Source: CAYQQU01 sp964419545 | GTDB taxonomy: Bacteria > Bacteroidota > Bacteroidia > Chitinophagales > Saprospiraceae | DNA: 48,582 bases | Direction of reading: 5' to 3' | Assembly (NCBI GenBank): GCA_964419545.1 | Contig: CAYQQU010000045.1 | Coordinates: forward strand, 1 to 48,582 | Shown here: in pieces, positions 8,715 to 16,464 of the stretch | Numbering within the stretch: position 1 is the stretch's first letter | How the letters are laid out: each line of letters opens with the position of its first letter | The notes under the pieces: model-generated | The model's input: only the letters and a program-made list of their open reading frames with translations | Database searches by the model: none | Told to the model about the DNA's origin: nothing | Program-made: the position numbers and the translations under genes

Positions 8715-9413
8715 ATGGAAATCACCAAAAGCCAAAAAACGGCCCTCCTCTTCGGCGCTTCCGGCCTCATCGGCGGCCATTGCCTGCGGCAGCTGCTGGC
8801 GCACGAGGCTTACGGAGAAGTGCGCGTCTTTGCGCGTCGGGCCGATTTTGCGGCGCATCCCAAGTTGAAGGTGTACCAATTCGACTTTGAGGCTATGGAA
8901 GCGCACCGGGCGGACATCCGCGGCAACGACGTTTTCATCGCGCTGGGTACGACCGCCCGCAAGGCAGGCGGCAAAGCAGGTTTCTATCGCGTCGATTTCA
9001 CCTACTGCTACGAAGCCGCGCGCCTGGCCCTGGAGAACGGCGCCAGCCAGCTGATGCTGGTCACGTCGGTAGAGGCCGATCCGGCCTCGCCCCTGTTCTA
9101 TTTTCGGGTCAAGGGCGAACTGGAGCAGGCGGTGCAGTCCCTGCCGTACTGGGGTATCCGCATCTTCCAGCCTTCCTTGCTGCTCGGAAAGCGGGACGAA
9201 TTCCGGTGGAGCGAAGCCCTCGTCGGAGGCGTCGGGATGGTGCTGGGCCGCCTGCTGGGCGACCGCATGGCGAAGTACCGGCCCATCGACGGGGCCGTGG
9301 TCGCCCGCGCTATGATCGAGGCCGCCCAGCAGCTGGAAGGCGGAATACAGGTGTACGACAACGCCCGCCTGCAAGCCTTCGCTTCCCGGCAGCAGGCCGT
9401 TCGGCCGCGTTAA
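8715..9413 (+). CDS. NAD(P)-binding oxidoreductase, atypical SDR (HTATIP2-like)
   Basis: This 232-residue protein has a Rossmann fold with the nucleotide motif GASGLIGG at 14-21 and a YxxxK pair (Tyr129, Lys133), as in atypical short-chain dehydrogenases. The block ALGTTARKAGGKAGFYRVD (about 76-94) is typical of the HTATIP2/TIP30-like group. The substrate cannot be told from sequence. The start is set by ATG at 8715 immediately after a promoter, with no room for a ribosome-binding site. gldC follows after 29 bases and probably shares the transcript. Confidence 0.8.
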   Translation: MEITKSQKTALLFGASGLIGGHCLRQLLAHEAYGEVRVFARRADFAAHPKLKVYQFDFEAMEAHRADIRGNDVFIALGTTARKAGGKAGFYRVDFTYCYEAARLALENGASQLMLVTSVEADPASPLFYFRVKGELEQAVQSLPYWGIRIFQPSLLLGKRDEFRWSEALVGGVGMVLGRLLGDRMAKYRPIDGAVVARAMIEAAQQLEGGIQVYDNARLQAFASRQQAVRPR

Positions 9414-9442
9414 AAACGGAATCTTTAATTTCAAACGTAAAT

Positions 9443-9808
9443 ATGTCTAATCAAAACGAAGTAACTCGCACCTCTCAGATCAAAGTAGAAGTAGGACTGG
9501 ACGACAAGAACATTCCCGTATCCATCCAGTGGCAGGCTACCGACAATCCGGAACAGGCTGAGCTACAACCCTGCAAGGCGGTCCTGCTCTCGCTTTTTGA
9601 CCAGGAAAACAAAGAAACGCTGAAGATCGACCTCTGGACCAAAGAGATGCAGATCGTGGAGATGGATCGCTTTGTGTACCAGACCCTGCGCGCCCTGGCC
9701 GATACCTACTACCGCGCTACCCAGAACGCCGAGCTGGCGTCCGATATGCAGCGCTTCGTCCAGTATTTCGGTGAAAAAACGGAAGTGATCCCCAAAGCCG
9801 ACCAGTAA
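9443..9808 (+). CDS. gldC: Gliding motility protein GldC
   Basis: GldC is a small cytoplasmic protein conserved in Bacteroidota and linked to gliding motility, though its exact role is unclear. The 121 residues fit the family length. The diagnostic core is present: KAVLLSLFDQENKETLKIDL, then DLWTKEM and a C-terminal DMQRFVQYFGEK. The ATG at 9443 is chosen because upstream in-frame codons only overlap the preceding gene in another frame. The stop codon abuts a dispersed palindromic repeat. The gene agrees with the SprB repeats and T9SS cargo elsewhere in the window. Confidence 0.88.
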   Translation: MSNQNEVTRTSQIKVEVGLDDKNIPVSIQWQATDNPEQAELQPCKAVLLSLFDQENKETLKIDLWTKEMQIVEMDRFVYQTLRALADTYYRATQNAELASDMQRFVQYFGEKTEVIPKADQ

Positions 9809-9970
9809 GAGCTTGTTTGGAGGTAGTCATTTTGGCTGCAAAACCCAGCTTTTGGAACCTCCCTGTGGCATTTTTCCGGCCCGTAGCGCTGCTATGAGCC
9901 GGAAAAATCCCTTCGGGAGAACCCAAAATCTGAGTTTTTCGCTTCAAAAGCACTACCTCCAAACAAGCTC
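9809..9970. repeat. Full-length 162-bp palindromic repeat element (family A)
   Basis: The ends are perfect 19-bp inverted repeats, GAGCTTGTTTGGAGGTAGT at 9809-9827 and its complement at 9952-9970. The interior holds a second stem (TTTTTCCGGC / GCCGGAAAAA), so the whole element can fold into one long hairpin. There is no ORF, so it is a MITE-like or REP-like passive element. The left 50 bases are identical to 48533-48582. TAA flanks both ends, possibly a 3-bp target duplication. Confidence 0.9.
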
Positions 9971-10015
9971 TAAACCCGCATCGGGCCCATTTCCTTTTTC
10001 CCTTTTCATGCGCCC

Positions 10016-10046
10016 TTGGCAACTTCCCGAAAAAAGGTTACCTTTG
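10016..10046 (+). promoter_or_regulatory. Promoter of the SRP RNA gene
   Basis: TTG at 10016-10018, 20 bases, then TACCTTTG at 10039-10046, a full match to the Bacteroidota housekeeping consensus. The RNA starts 7 bases later at about 10053, which is the expected initiation distance. Confidence 0.85.
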
Positions 10047-10052
10047 CCCTCC

Positions 10053-10146
10053 GGTGGGCGGCACACGACCAGCTCCCTCTGAACCCCCCCAGGCCGGAAA
10101 CGGAGCAAGGGTAGGAGGTCGTAGCGGTGCGATGTGTTTGCTCACC
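10053..10146 (+). ncRNA. ffs: Signal recognition particle RNA (4.5S-like)
   Basis: This RNA is the scaffold for Ffh in co-translational membrane targeting. The conserved helix-8 core GGCCGGAAACGGAGCAAGG with its GGAA tetraloop is present at about 10093-10112. The ends GGTGGGC and GCTCACC pair to close the molecule, and the internal arms (CACGACC-AGCT / GGAGG-TCGT) fit the short bacterial form of about 95 nt. A T-rich stretch follows at 10148-10157. Its promoter is near-perfect. The ends are set by pairing and may be off by a few bases. Confidence 0.92.
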
Positions 10147-10253
10147 TTATTTTTTTCCCGCCTTGAACGCATTACCGGGATCAGATTTCCGAATTTTACA
10201 TTCTTTTTTGCTTAATAAATGGCTGCAAATGCGGTCTTTACCAGGCAAATTCG

Positions 10254-10261
10254 TACCTTTG
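10254..10261 (+). promoter_or_regulatory. -7 element of the transaldolase promoter
   Basis: TACCTTTG lies 23 bases before the transaldolase ATG, which predicts a leader of about 15-17 nt. No TTG is found at the matching upstream distance, so this is weaker than the ffs promoter. Confidence 0.5.
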
Positions 10262-10284
10262 CATCACTTACAAGTAGTACCCAC

Positions 10285-10953
10285 ATGAAATTTTTCATCG
10301 ACACGGCAAGTCTGGATCAGATCAAAGAAGCCAATTCGCTGGGCATCCTCGATGGGGTAACCACCAATCCTTCACTGATGGCGAAGGAAGGGATTACCGG
10401 TGAGGCGAACGTGATCAGCCATTACGAGAAGATCTGCCAGGAGGTCGACGGCGACGTCAGCGCCGAAGTGATCGCTACCGACTTCGAGGGCATCGTCGAA
10501 GAAGGGAAAAAGCTCGCCGGACTGGCGCCCAACATCGTGGTCAAAGTGCCGATGATCAAAGAAGGCGTGCGCGCCCTCAGCCATTTTCGGGACATCGGTA
10601 TCCGCACCAATTGCACGCTTGTCTTTTCCGCCGGTCAGGCCATTCTGGCGGCTAAAGCCGGCGCGGATTATGTCTCCCCGTTCATCGGGCGCATCGACGA
10701 TATCAACTGGGAGGGCATGAACCTCATTCAGGAGATTGCCGAGATCTACGCCATCCAGGGCTTCGATACGGAAATCCTCGCGGCTTCCATCCGCGCTTCC
10801 AAACACATCGTGGAAGCGGCCAAAGCCGGCGCCGACGTGGTCACTTGTCCGCTCGATCCCATCCTCGGCTTGTTGAAACACCCCTTGACGGATATCGGTC
10901 TGGAGAAATTCCTCTCCGATCACCGCAAGGCCAACGAGCTGGTTGCCAAATAG
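10285..10953 (+). CDS. tal: Transaldolase, small TAL/FSA-type
   Basis: Transaldolase moves a dihydroxyacetone unit between sugar phosphates in the non-oxidative pentose phosphate pathway, through a Schiff base on lysine. The 222 residues match the small TalC/FSA family. Lys87 in VVKVPM is the Schiff-base residue, and GVTTNPSL (24-31) is the family signature. Glu61 (SAEV) and Phe133 (SPFIGRID) are the residues typical of true transaldolases; fructose-6-phosphate aldolases have Gln and Tyr there. The ATG at 10285 gives the canonical MKFFIDTA start. An in-frame ATG at 10219 lies upstream of the promoter and is rejected. A terminator follows. Confidence 0.92.
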   Translation: MKFFIDTASLDQIKEANSLGILDGVTTNPSLMAKEGITGEANVISHYEKICQEVDGDVSAEVIATDFEGIVEEGKKLAGLAPNIVVKVPMIKEGVRALSHFRDIGIRTNCTLVFSAGQAILAAKAGADYVSPFIGRIDDINWEGMNLIQEIAEIYAIQGFDTEILAASIRASKHIVEAAKAGADVVTCPLDPILGLLKHPLTDIGLEKFLSDHRKANELVAK

Positions 10954-10991
10954 CAAAAAGAGCAGAGGCTATCTATACACATACCAATTTG

Positions 10992-11025
10992 AAAAGGAGC
11001 AAGTTTTGGCTTGTTCCTTTTTTTT
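10992..11025 (+). terminator. Rho-independent terminator after the transaldolase gene
   Basis: The stem GGAGCAAG / CTTGTTCC (one G-T pair), extended by flanking A-T pairs, has a 6-base loop and a run of about 9 T. It lies just before the convergent nucleoside phosphorylase stop. Confidence 0.85.
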
Positions 11026-11034
11026 ATGCCCGGA

Positions 11035-11919
11035 TTATTCGGGGCAACCGGCCAGGCTGTCCAGCACCTCGACGATCAGATTGTCGATGGCGGCCTGAGG
11101 ATTCGGACTGAATTGCCCGGTGCGGCGGTTGGCGAGTACGACGTTGCAGGAGGCGACCCGGTGGCCCAGCAGCCGGCCCAATCCGAAGAGGGCCGAAGTC
11201 TCCATTTCCAGGTTGACGACCTTTTCTCCCTGAAATTCAAAATGGCTCAGCTTTTCGATCATGCCGCCCGAAAGGCGGGTGGGCAGGCGCAGCCGGCGGC
11301 CCTGAGGGGCGTAGAAGCCCGGGCAGGTAAGCGTGATGCCGGAATGAAAGGCGTCGCCCATTTCCCGGCGCAGCGTCGTCGAGCCGGCAACGGCATAGGG
11401 CCGGACGGGCAGCCGCCCGGCCTGCTCCAGAAAAGCGCGCAGCTCATCCATTAGGGTCGCTTCCGGCAAGGTAGGCGCGTAATCGTAAAAATGGAGCAGG
11501 TTGTCGAGGCCGATCGCGAAAGCGGAAATCAGCAGGCTGTCGACGGGAATACCGGGCTGCAGGCAGCCGCAGGTGCCTACCCGCATCAACCGCAGGGCGC
11601 GGGGCTCAGCGCGGGGTTCTCGCTTGTCCAGGTCGATATTCGCCAGCGCGTCCAGCTCATTCACCACGATATCGATATTGTCGGGGCCGATGCCGGTGGA
11701 AACGACCGTGAGGCGGCGCCCGCGGCGCCAACCAGTATGTGTAAGGAACTCGCGCTTTTCCCGGCGAAATTCCACCCGGTCAAAATGACGGCTGATGCGC
11801 GCCACCCGGCGCGGATCGCCGACGGTGAGCACCGTATCGGCCAGATGCTCCGGCCGGATGCCCAGGTGATAGATCGACCCGTCGGAATTGAGCACCAGCT
11901 CCGATTCTGGAATCTTCAT
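11035..11919 (-). CDS. Nucleoside phosphorylase, uridine phosphorylase-like (PNP/UDP family)
   Basis: The enzyme splits a nucleoside with phosphate into base and ribose 1-phosphate for salvage. The 294 residues carry the phosphate-binding GDPRR (34-38), STGIGPDN (74-81), VGTCGCLQPG (114-123) and the nucleoside-site motif NLEMETSALFGL (236-247). These fit PNP_UDP_1 and most resemble uridine phosphorylases; base specificity is not certain. The start is the ATG at 11919 (MKIPESEL). A longer frame to 12024 only adds a low-complexity extension and collides with the divergent ArsC-like gene. Confidence 0.85.
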   Translation of the reverse strand: MKIPESELVLNSDGSIYHLGIRPEHLADTVLTVGDPRRVARISRHFDRVEFRREKREFLTHTGWRRGRRLTVVSTGIGPDNIDIVVNELDALANIDLDKREPRAEPRALRLMRVGTCGCLQPGIPVDSLLISAFAIGLDNLLHFYDYAPTLPEATLMDELRAFLEQAGRLPVRPYAVAGSTTLRREMGDAFHSGITLTCPGFYAPQGRRLRLPTRLSGGMIEKLSHFEFQGEKVVNLEMETSALFGLGRLLGHRVASCNVVLANRRTGQFSPNPQAAIDNLIVEVLDSLAGCPE

Positions 11920-12022
11920 GCGTTGGGATGCCTGATTTTGTTCGGTGGTAAAATAGTAAAAAAATGATGGCGCGCCCGCGGCAACTACCGCCGGGGTCGC
12001 TTGTTGAAAAAAGAAAAGCTGC

Positions 12023-12379
12023 ATGAAAAAGATTTATCACCTTTCCACCTGCAACACCTGTCAGCGGATCATCGGCGAGCTCGACAGCGGCGAAGGGTTC
12101 GTTTTGCAGGATATCAAAACGGAGCCGGTTACCGCCGAACAGCTCGATGCAATGCAGGCGGCGGTCGGTTCGTACGAAGCCCTTTTCAGCCGCCGCGCCC
12201 GGAAGTTCCGGGCAATGGGCCTCCACGAACAGACGCTGGGCGAGGCCGATTACCGCCGGCTCCTCCTGGAAGAATACACCTTCCTTAAACGGCCGGTCGT
12301 CCAGATCGGCGACGATTTTTTCGTCGGTAACGCCAAAAAAACGGTGACGGCCGCCAAAGCCCGGTTAGCGGCCGGATAA
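12023..12379 (+). CDS. ArsC/Spx-family thioredoxin-fold protein
   Basis: This 118-residue protein has the thioredoxin-like fold of the ArsC/Spx family. The N-terminal KIYHLSTCNTCQR places Cys10 and Cys13 in a CxxC. The C-terminus has the family's FLKRPVV and an AKKTV segment. It may be an arsenate-reductase-like or redox protein. No ars genes are near, so arsenic detoxification is not supported by context, and the Spx regulatory role is unlikely outside Firmicutes. hemF follows after 25 bases. Confidence 0.8.
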   Translation: MKKIYHLSTCNTCQRIIGELDSGEGFVLQDIKTEPVTAEQLDAMQAAVGSYEALFSRRARKFRAMGLHEQTLGEADYRRLLLEEYTFLKRPVVQIGDDFFVGNAKKTVTAAKARLAAG

Positions 12380-12390
12380 TACAAAACCCT

Positions 12391-12398
12391 TACCTTTG
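12391..12398 (+). promoter_or_regulatory. -7 element placed for a leaderless hemF transcript
   Basis: TACCTTTG ends 6 bases before the hemF ATG, so initiation at the usual distance would fall on the start codon itself. No clear TTG is seen at -33. Confidence 0.5.
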
Positions 12399-12404
12399 CT
12401 CACC

Positions 12405-13295
12405 ATGTTGACAAAAGAACACATTGCCGGTTATTTTCAGGAGCTACAGGACGATATTTGCGCCCAGCTGGAAACCGCCGACGGCGAAGGCCATTTTCGC
12501 GAAGATCGCTGGGAACGACCGGCAGGCGGCGGCGGTCGCACTCGCGTCATCCTGGGGCGCCACATCGAAAAGGGCGGCGTGAACTTCTCTGCCGTGCACG
12601 GCCCTATGCCCGAACGCATTCAGCGGGCCCTGCAGCTGGAACCGGCCCACTTTTTCGCCACCGGCGTCTCCATCGTACTGCATCCCCGCAGCCCGCTTAC
12701 GCCCATCATCCACATGAACGTGCGCTATTTTGAGATGGACAACGGCCCCTGGTGGTTCGGAGGGGGCATCGACCTGACGCCCCATTACGTGGACGTGGAA
12801 GAAGCCCGGTTTTTTCATCAGCGACTGAAGTCGGTCTGCGATGATCATCATTCCGAGTACTACCTGCGTTTTAAGCGTTGGGCCGACGATTATTTTTACC
12901 TCAAACACCGCAAGGAGACCCGCGGGGTCGGCGGTATCTTTTTCGACCGGTTAGGACCGGATGAGGACCTCGATCAGGAAGCGTTGTTCGCCTTTGTCAA
13001 GGCGGTGGGCGAGGTTTTTGCTCCCCTCTACACGGAGCTGCTGCAACGCAACCGCAGACGCAATTACGGCGAGCGGGAACTCAACTGGCAGCGCCTGCGC
13101 CGCGGGCGTTACGTGGAGTTTAACCTGGTGTGGGACAAAGGAACGAAGTTTGGGCTCGATACCGACGGCCGCACCGAATCTATCCTGATGAGTTTACCGC
13201 CGCGAGCCGACTGGGCGTACGATTTTCATCCCGAACCCAACACGCCGGAGGCCCGCACGCTGGAACTGTTGCGCAAGGATATCGACTGGCTGTGA
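12405..13295 (+). CDS. hemF: Oxygen-dependent coproporphyrinogen III oxidase
   Basis: HemF converts coproporphyrinogen III to protoporphyrinogen IX with O2 in heme synthesis. The 296 residues show the full set of family blocks: KGGVNFSAVHG (56-66), HPRSPLTPIIHMNVRYFE (93-110), WWFGGGIDLTPHY (116-128), the KETRGVGGIFFD stretch (170-181) and NYGERELNWQRLRRGRYVEF (220-239). ATG at 12405 is chosen over an in-frame TTG at 12396, which overlaps the -7 promoter element. The presence of hemF points to an oxygen-using organism. The gene converges on the lipoprotein pair with a 36-base gap. Confidence 0.96.
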   Translation: MLTKEHIAGYFQELQDDICAQLETADGEGHFREDRWERPAGGGGRTRVILGRHIEKGGVNFSAVHGPMPERIQRALQLEPAHFFATGVSIVLHPRSPLTPIIHMNVRYFEMDNGPWWFGGGIDLTPHYVDVEEARFFHQRLKSVCDDHHSEYYLRFKRWADDYFYLKHRKETRGVGGIFFDRLGPDEDLDQEALFAFVKAVGEVFAPLYTELLQRNRRRNYGERELNWQRLRRGRYVEFNLVWDKGTKFGLDTDGRTESILMSLPPRADWAYDFHPEPNTPEARTLELLRKDIDWL

Positions 13296-13331
13296 GGAAC
13301 CGCTAGGCTTTAGGGACCATTCAGCTCAAGG

Positions 13332-13823
13332 CTAATTGCACAACAACGTGATCGGCTCCGTTTGGATCTTATTGCTCAGGTGCCCCGCCCGGTCGCGCAA
13401 TTGGATGGTGAAAGAAAACGTATCGACCGGCTGGTCGGGGTCCGAAATGCAGGCCGTATTACCGATGATACAGCACAACCGGCTCGGTTTATTGGGGATT
13501 TTGACGCTGATCTCGCCCGAAATGCCGTTGCCGGTGCCCTGATTGGGGATGGGTTCCAGTTTGAGCGGTTCGGCCAGGGTGCCGTTGCGGCTGTCGAACA
13601 GGAAAACATTGGTCGAATCGTCGTCGCCGATATCGCCGTCGCCGTCGGTAAAAGAAAAGGTCACCACCAGGGTGTCGGACAGGGCGCTGGGGCTTCCCTG
13701 CTCGATCGTGCTTTTATTGACGCCGACGTATTCGATTTCCGGTTCGTCGGGATAGTTGGGGGGCTGTACGCAGGCGGCTGCGCCCAGTAGAAGCACCGTC
13801 AGGAAGAACAGAGCGTTGCGCAT
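13332..13823 (-). CDS. Predicted lipoprotein, paralogue of its upstream neighbour
   Basis: This 163-residue protein has a lipoprotein signal ending in GAAAC (Cys18). The rest looks like one extracellular beta-sandwich: Gly/Asp-rich FTDGDGDIGDDDSTN, then FLFDSRNGTL, a CC pair (SRLCCIIGN) and a C-terminal QLRDRAGHLSNKIQTEPITL. The Asp-rich loop suggests calcium binding (inferred). It shares the same order of motifs with the next gene upstream, from which it is separated by 11 bases. Function unknown. Confidence 0.72.
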   Translation of the reverse strand: MRNALFFLTVLLLGAAACVQPPNYPDEPEIEYVGVNKSTIEQGSPSALSDTLVVTFSFTDGDGDIGDDDSTNVFLFDSRNGTLAEPLKLEPIPNQGTGNGISGEISVKIPNKPSRLCCIIGNTACISDPDQPVDTFSFTIQLRDRAGHLSNKIQTEPITLLCN

Positions 13824-13834
13824 GGTGCAAAGAT

Positions 13835-14332
13835 TTATTCACACAAAATAGTAATCGGTTCGGTATCGACGCCGCTGCTGACATTGCCGGCAAAGTCGCG
13901 AACCTGTAAAGTATAAACCACCGTATTGGTCGGAACGTTCGGGTTGGGCAGGCAGTCGTCCATGTCGTCGTCGTAAATACAACAAATATTGAACGGCCGG
14001 TTGGGGATGCGCAAGGTAAAGGGGACGTCGATCTGCGGACTACTTCCGGCCGACTGGTACAGGCCGAACTGCGAAATGCTGCCGTTTCGGCTGTCGGTCA
14101 GGAAAACGTTGTTCAGGGGGCCGAGGAGCCCGAAGTCGCCGTTCCCGTCCGATACCACAAAATCAATGATTAAAGTATCCATCGGGGCGTCGACATTGCC
14201 CTGGACGATCGACGTTTTGTTGATGCCCGTAATGGTGACGCTCGGGATGACCGATAGATCGTCATCATCTTTGTTACAGCCGCTCCACAGGAGGATCAAA
14301 GCCGCTGAAAAGAAAAGGAAAGGAATCCGCAT
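13835..14332 (-). CDS. Predicted lipoprotein, tandem paralogue
   Basis: This 165-residue protein starts at ATG 14332 (MRIPFLFFSA); the longer frame to 14368 adds a 12-residue tail before the signal peptide. The lipobox is LLWSGC. It shares with its downstream neighbour INKTSIVQG, the loop VSDGNGDFG, FLTDSRNGSI, a CC pair (FNICCIYDD) and VRDFAGN...TEPITILC. The two arose by tandem duplication and have since diverged strongly. Probably one transcript; function unknown, likely cell-surface facing. Confidence 0.72.
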   Translation of the reverse strand: MRIPFLFFSAALILLWSGCNKDDDDLSVIPSVTITGINKTSIVQGNVDAPMDTLIIDFVVSDGNGDFGLLGPLNNVFLTDSRNGSISQFGLYQSAGSSPQIDVPFTLRIPNRPFNICCIYDDDMDDCLPNPNVPTNTVVYTLQVRDFAGNVSSGVDTEPITILCE

Positions 14333-14374
14333 TGGCTTTTCTATGTTGATTAAAAAATCTATTTTCAACGAATT

Positions 14375-15376
14375 ATGACCAGCACGCTAACGCAAAGAGC
14401 GCAGTTGTGGGAACGCGTCCGGGAATGCCGGCCGGACAATTTTGCCGAGACGGCCCTGGCCGTTTTCCGCTATCAGGCCCGCGAAAACCCCGTCTACGGA
14501 GATTTTTTGCGTTTGCTGGGCGTCGACTACCGCGCCGTGACGACGCTCGAAGCTATTCCTTTTCTGCCTATTCAGTTCTTTAAACGCTTCGATCTGAAGA
14601 CGGGCAAATGGCCCACCGAACAAGTCTTCACCAGCAGCGGCACCAGCGGGCCAGATACGGCGCGCCACCATCTGCGCGACGCGGCAGCCTATCGCTACAA
14701 CGCCCGCCGCGGCTTCGCCGCTTTTTACGGATCGCCGGCCGACTACTGCTTTTTGGCTTTATTGCCGGCTTATCTCGAACGGCAGGGCTCATCACTTATT
14801 TTTATGGCCGACGACTTCATCCGCCGGTCGCGCTTCGCCGAGAGCAATTTCTTTCTTTATAACAGGGATGCGCTCTTAAAGATTTTGCGAAAATGCAAAA
14901 AAGAAAACATACCGACCGTACTGCTGGGGGTAAGTTTTGCTTTGCTCGACCTGGCGGAAACGTATCCCACCGACCTTTCCGGGCTGATCGTGATGGAGAC
15001 CGGCGGGATGAAGGGACGGCGCCGGGAGCTGACCCGGCAGGAGCTGCACCGCAAGTTGAAAACGGCCTTCAACCTGGAAGCCGTCCATTCGGAATACGGC
15101 ATGACGGAGCTTTTTTCGCAGGCGTATTCCCCGGGCGAAGGCCTCTTCTATCCGGCGCCCACCATGCGCGTACTGTGCCGGGAGGTGACCGATCCCCTGC
15201 AGGCGCAGCGCCCCGGGCGCGCGGGCGGGCTCAACATCATCGACCTGGCTAACCTCGATACCATTAGTTTCATTGCCACCGACGACCTCGGCCGCGTCCA
15301 CCCCGGCGGCGCTTTCGAAGTGCTGGGCCGGCTGGACGCCAGTGATGTGCGGGGGTGTAATCTGCTCGTTTCATGA
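14375..15376 (+). CDS. LuxE-like acyl-protein synthetase (ANL superfamily)
   Basis: LuxE-type enzymes activate a carboxylic acid as acyl-AMP and pass it to a cysteine. The 333 residues show the ANL phosphate loop FTSSGTSG (85-92), the LuxE block METGGMKGRRRE (207-218), HSEYGMTELFSQAY (238-251) and a C-terminal TDDLGRV...GRLDASDVRG. No luxC or luxAB is near, so it does not belong to bioluminescence. Its stop overlaps the start of the next gene (ATGA, 15373-15376), so the two are translationally coupled. The acyl substrate and acceptor are unknown. Confidence 0.82.
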   Translation: MTSTLTQRAQLWERVRECRPDNFAETALAVFRYQARENPVYGDFLRLLGVDYRAVTTLEAIPFLPIQFFKRFDLKTGKWPTEQVFTSSGTSGPDTARHHLRDAAAYRYNARRGFAAFYGSPADYCFLALLPAYLERQGSSLIFMADDFIRRSRFAESNFFLYNRDALLKILRKCKKENIPTVLLGVSFALLDLAETYPTDLSGLIVMETGGMKGRRRELTRQELHRKLKTAFNLEAVHSEYGMTELFSQAYSPGEGLFYPAPTMRVLCREVTDPLQAQRPGRAGGLNIIDLANLDTISFIATDDLGRVHPGGAFEVLGRLDASDVRGCNLLVS

Positions 15377-16464
15377 ATCCGACTTTTGTGCTGTACGGCG
15401 CCAACGGCTATACCGGGCGCATCATCCTCGACCACCTGGCGGAATACGGGCTGCGGGCCGTACTGGCCGGACGCTCGGAAGAAAAGATCCGGCCCCTGGC
15501 CCGGCAATACGACCTGCCTTACCGGATTGTCTCGCTCGACGATGCGCCGGCCCTGGACGCCCTGCTCGACGATGCAACGGCAGTGCTGCACGTGGCGGGT
15601 CCTTTCATCCGTACGGCCCGGCCGATGGTGGAAGCCTGCCTGCGCACCCGAACCCATTATCTCGATATTACCGGCGAGATCCCCGTTTTTGAAATGATAG
15701 CCGCCCTCGGGCCGCGGGCGCGGGAGGCAGGCATCCTGTTGGCGCCCGGCGTAGGGTTCGACGTAGTCCCGACTGATTGTATCGCCGTACACCTGAAGCA
15801 ACAGCTACCGGAGGCCGCGCAGCTGCAACTGGCGTTCGCTACCGTCGGCGGGGGCATTTCGCAGGGCTCCGCCAAAACGATGGTCGAGAACCTGGGTGTT
15901 CCCGGCGCCGTGCGCAAAGGGGGAAAGATCCTCCCGGTTCCTCTGGGCCATAAAACGATGTGGGCGCCTTTTCCCGGGCGCGAGTTGTTCACCATGACCG
16001 TACCCTGGGGCGATGTATCCACCGCTTACTACAGCACCGGCATTCCCGATATCGAGACCTATTCCGGCATTGCTCCCCGCACTTACCGCTGGGTGAAGCT
16101 GCAGCGTTATTTTACCTGGCTGCTGCGCCGCCGCTGGGTGCGGCAACTGATCCGGCGGCGCATCGACCGGAGATCCGCGGGGCCGGATCCCGAGCAGCGC
16201 GCCCGCTCGCAGAGCTTCGTCTGGGGGCGCGTTACCGACGGCGAAGGGCAGGCTCGCGCCGCCCGGCTCAGCGGCCCCAACGGCTATACCCTTACCGCCC
16301 GGACCAGCCTGCTCATCATGCGCAAAGTGCTGAACGGCGAAGCGCCCAGCGGGTTTCAGACACCGGCCATGGCTTTCGGTCCCGACCTGATCCTCGAAGT
16401 ACCGGGGGTAGTGCGGCAGGACCTGCCGGCGGAGGGAACCGCCGGCGCCGGCCTCAGTACTTAG
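15373..16464 (+). CDS. Saccharopine dehydrogenase-like NAD(P)-binding protein
   Basis: The 363 residues begin with a Rossmann motif (LYGANGYTGR, 7-16) followed by LAGRSEEKI and HVAGPFIRTARPMVEACL. This is the pattern of the saccharopine dehydrogenase/trans-acting enoyl reductase family. The C-terminal half has GPNGYTLTARTSLLI. It is unlikely to be the lysine-pathway enzyme. Coupling to the LuxE-like gene suggests that it reduces an acyl or enoyl product of that enzyme (inference). Its 3' end overlaps the convergent moeB-like gene by 11 bases. Confidence 0.8.
   Translation: MNPTFVLYGANGYTGRIILDHLAEYGLRAVLAGRSEEKIRPLARQYDLPYRIVSLDDAPALDALLDDATAVLHVAGPFIRTARPMVEACLRTRTHYLDITGEIPVFEMIAALGPRAREAGILLAPGVGFDVVPTDCIAVHLKQQLPEAAQLQLAFATVGGGISQGSAKTMVENLGVPGAVRKGGKILPVPLGHKTMWAPFPGRELFTMTVPWGDVSTAYYSTGIPDIETYSGIAPRTYRWVKLQRYFTWLLRRRWVRQLIRRRIDRRSAGPDPEQRARSQSFVWGRVTDGEGQARAARLSGPNGYTLTARTSLLIMRKVLNGEAPSGFQTPAMAFGPDLILEVPGVVRQDLPAEGTAGAGLST

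Noticed and set aside
10147..10284. Riboswitch in the transaldolase leader
   Set aside because: The predicted leader from TACCTTTG at 10254 is only about 15-17 nt, too short for a riboswitch.
12023..12379. Arsenic-resistance locus
   Set aside because: Only an ArsC/Spx-fold protein is seen, with no arsR, arsB/acr3 or arsM nearby; the flanking genes are salvage and heme genes.
14375..16464. Bioluminescence or fatty-aldehyde lux operon
   Set aside because: Only a LuxE-like protein is present. There is no luxC reductase or luciferase, and the partner is of the saccharopine dehydrogenase type.
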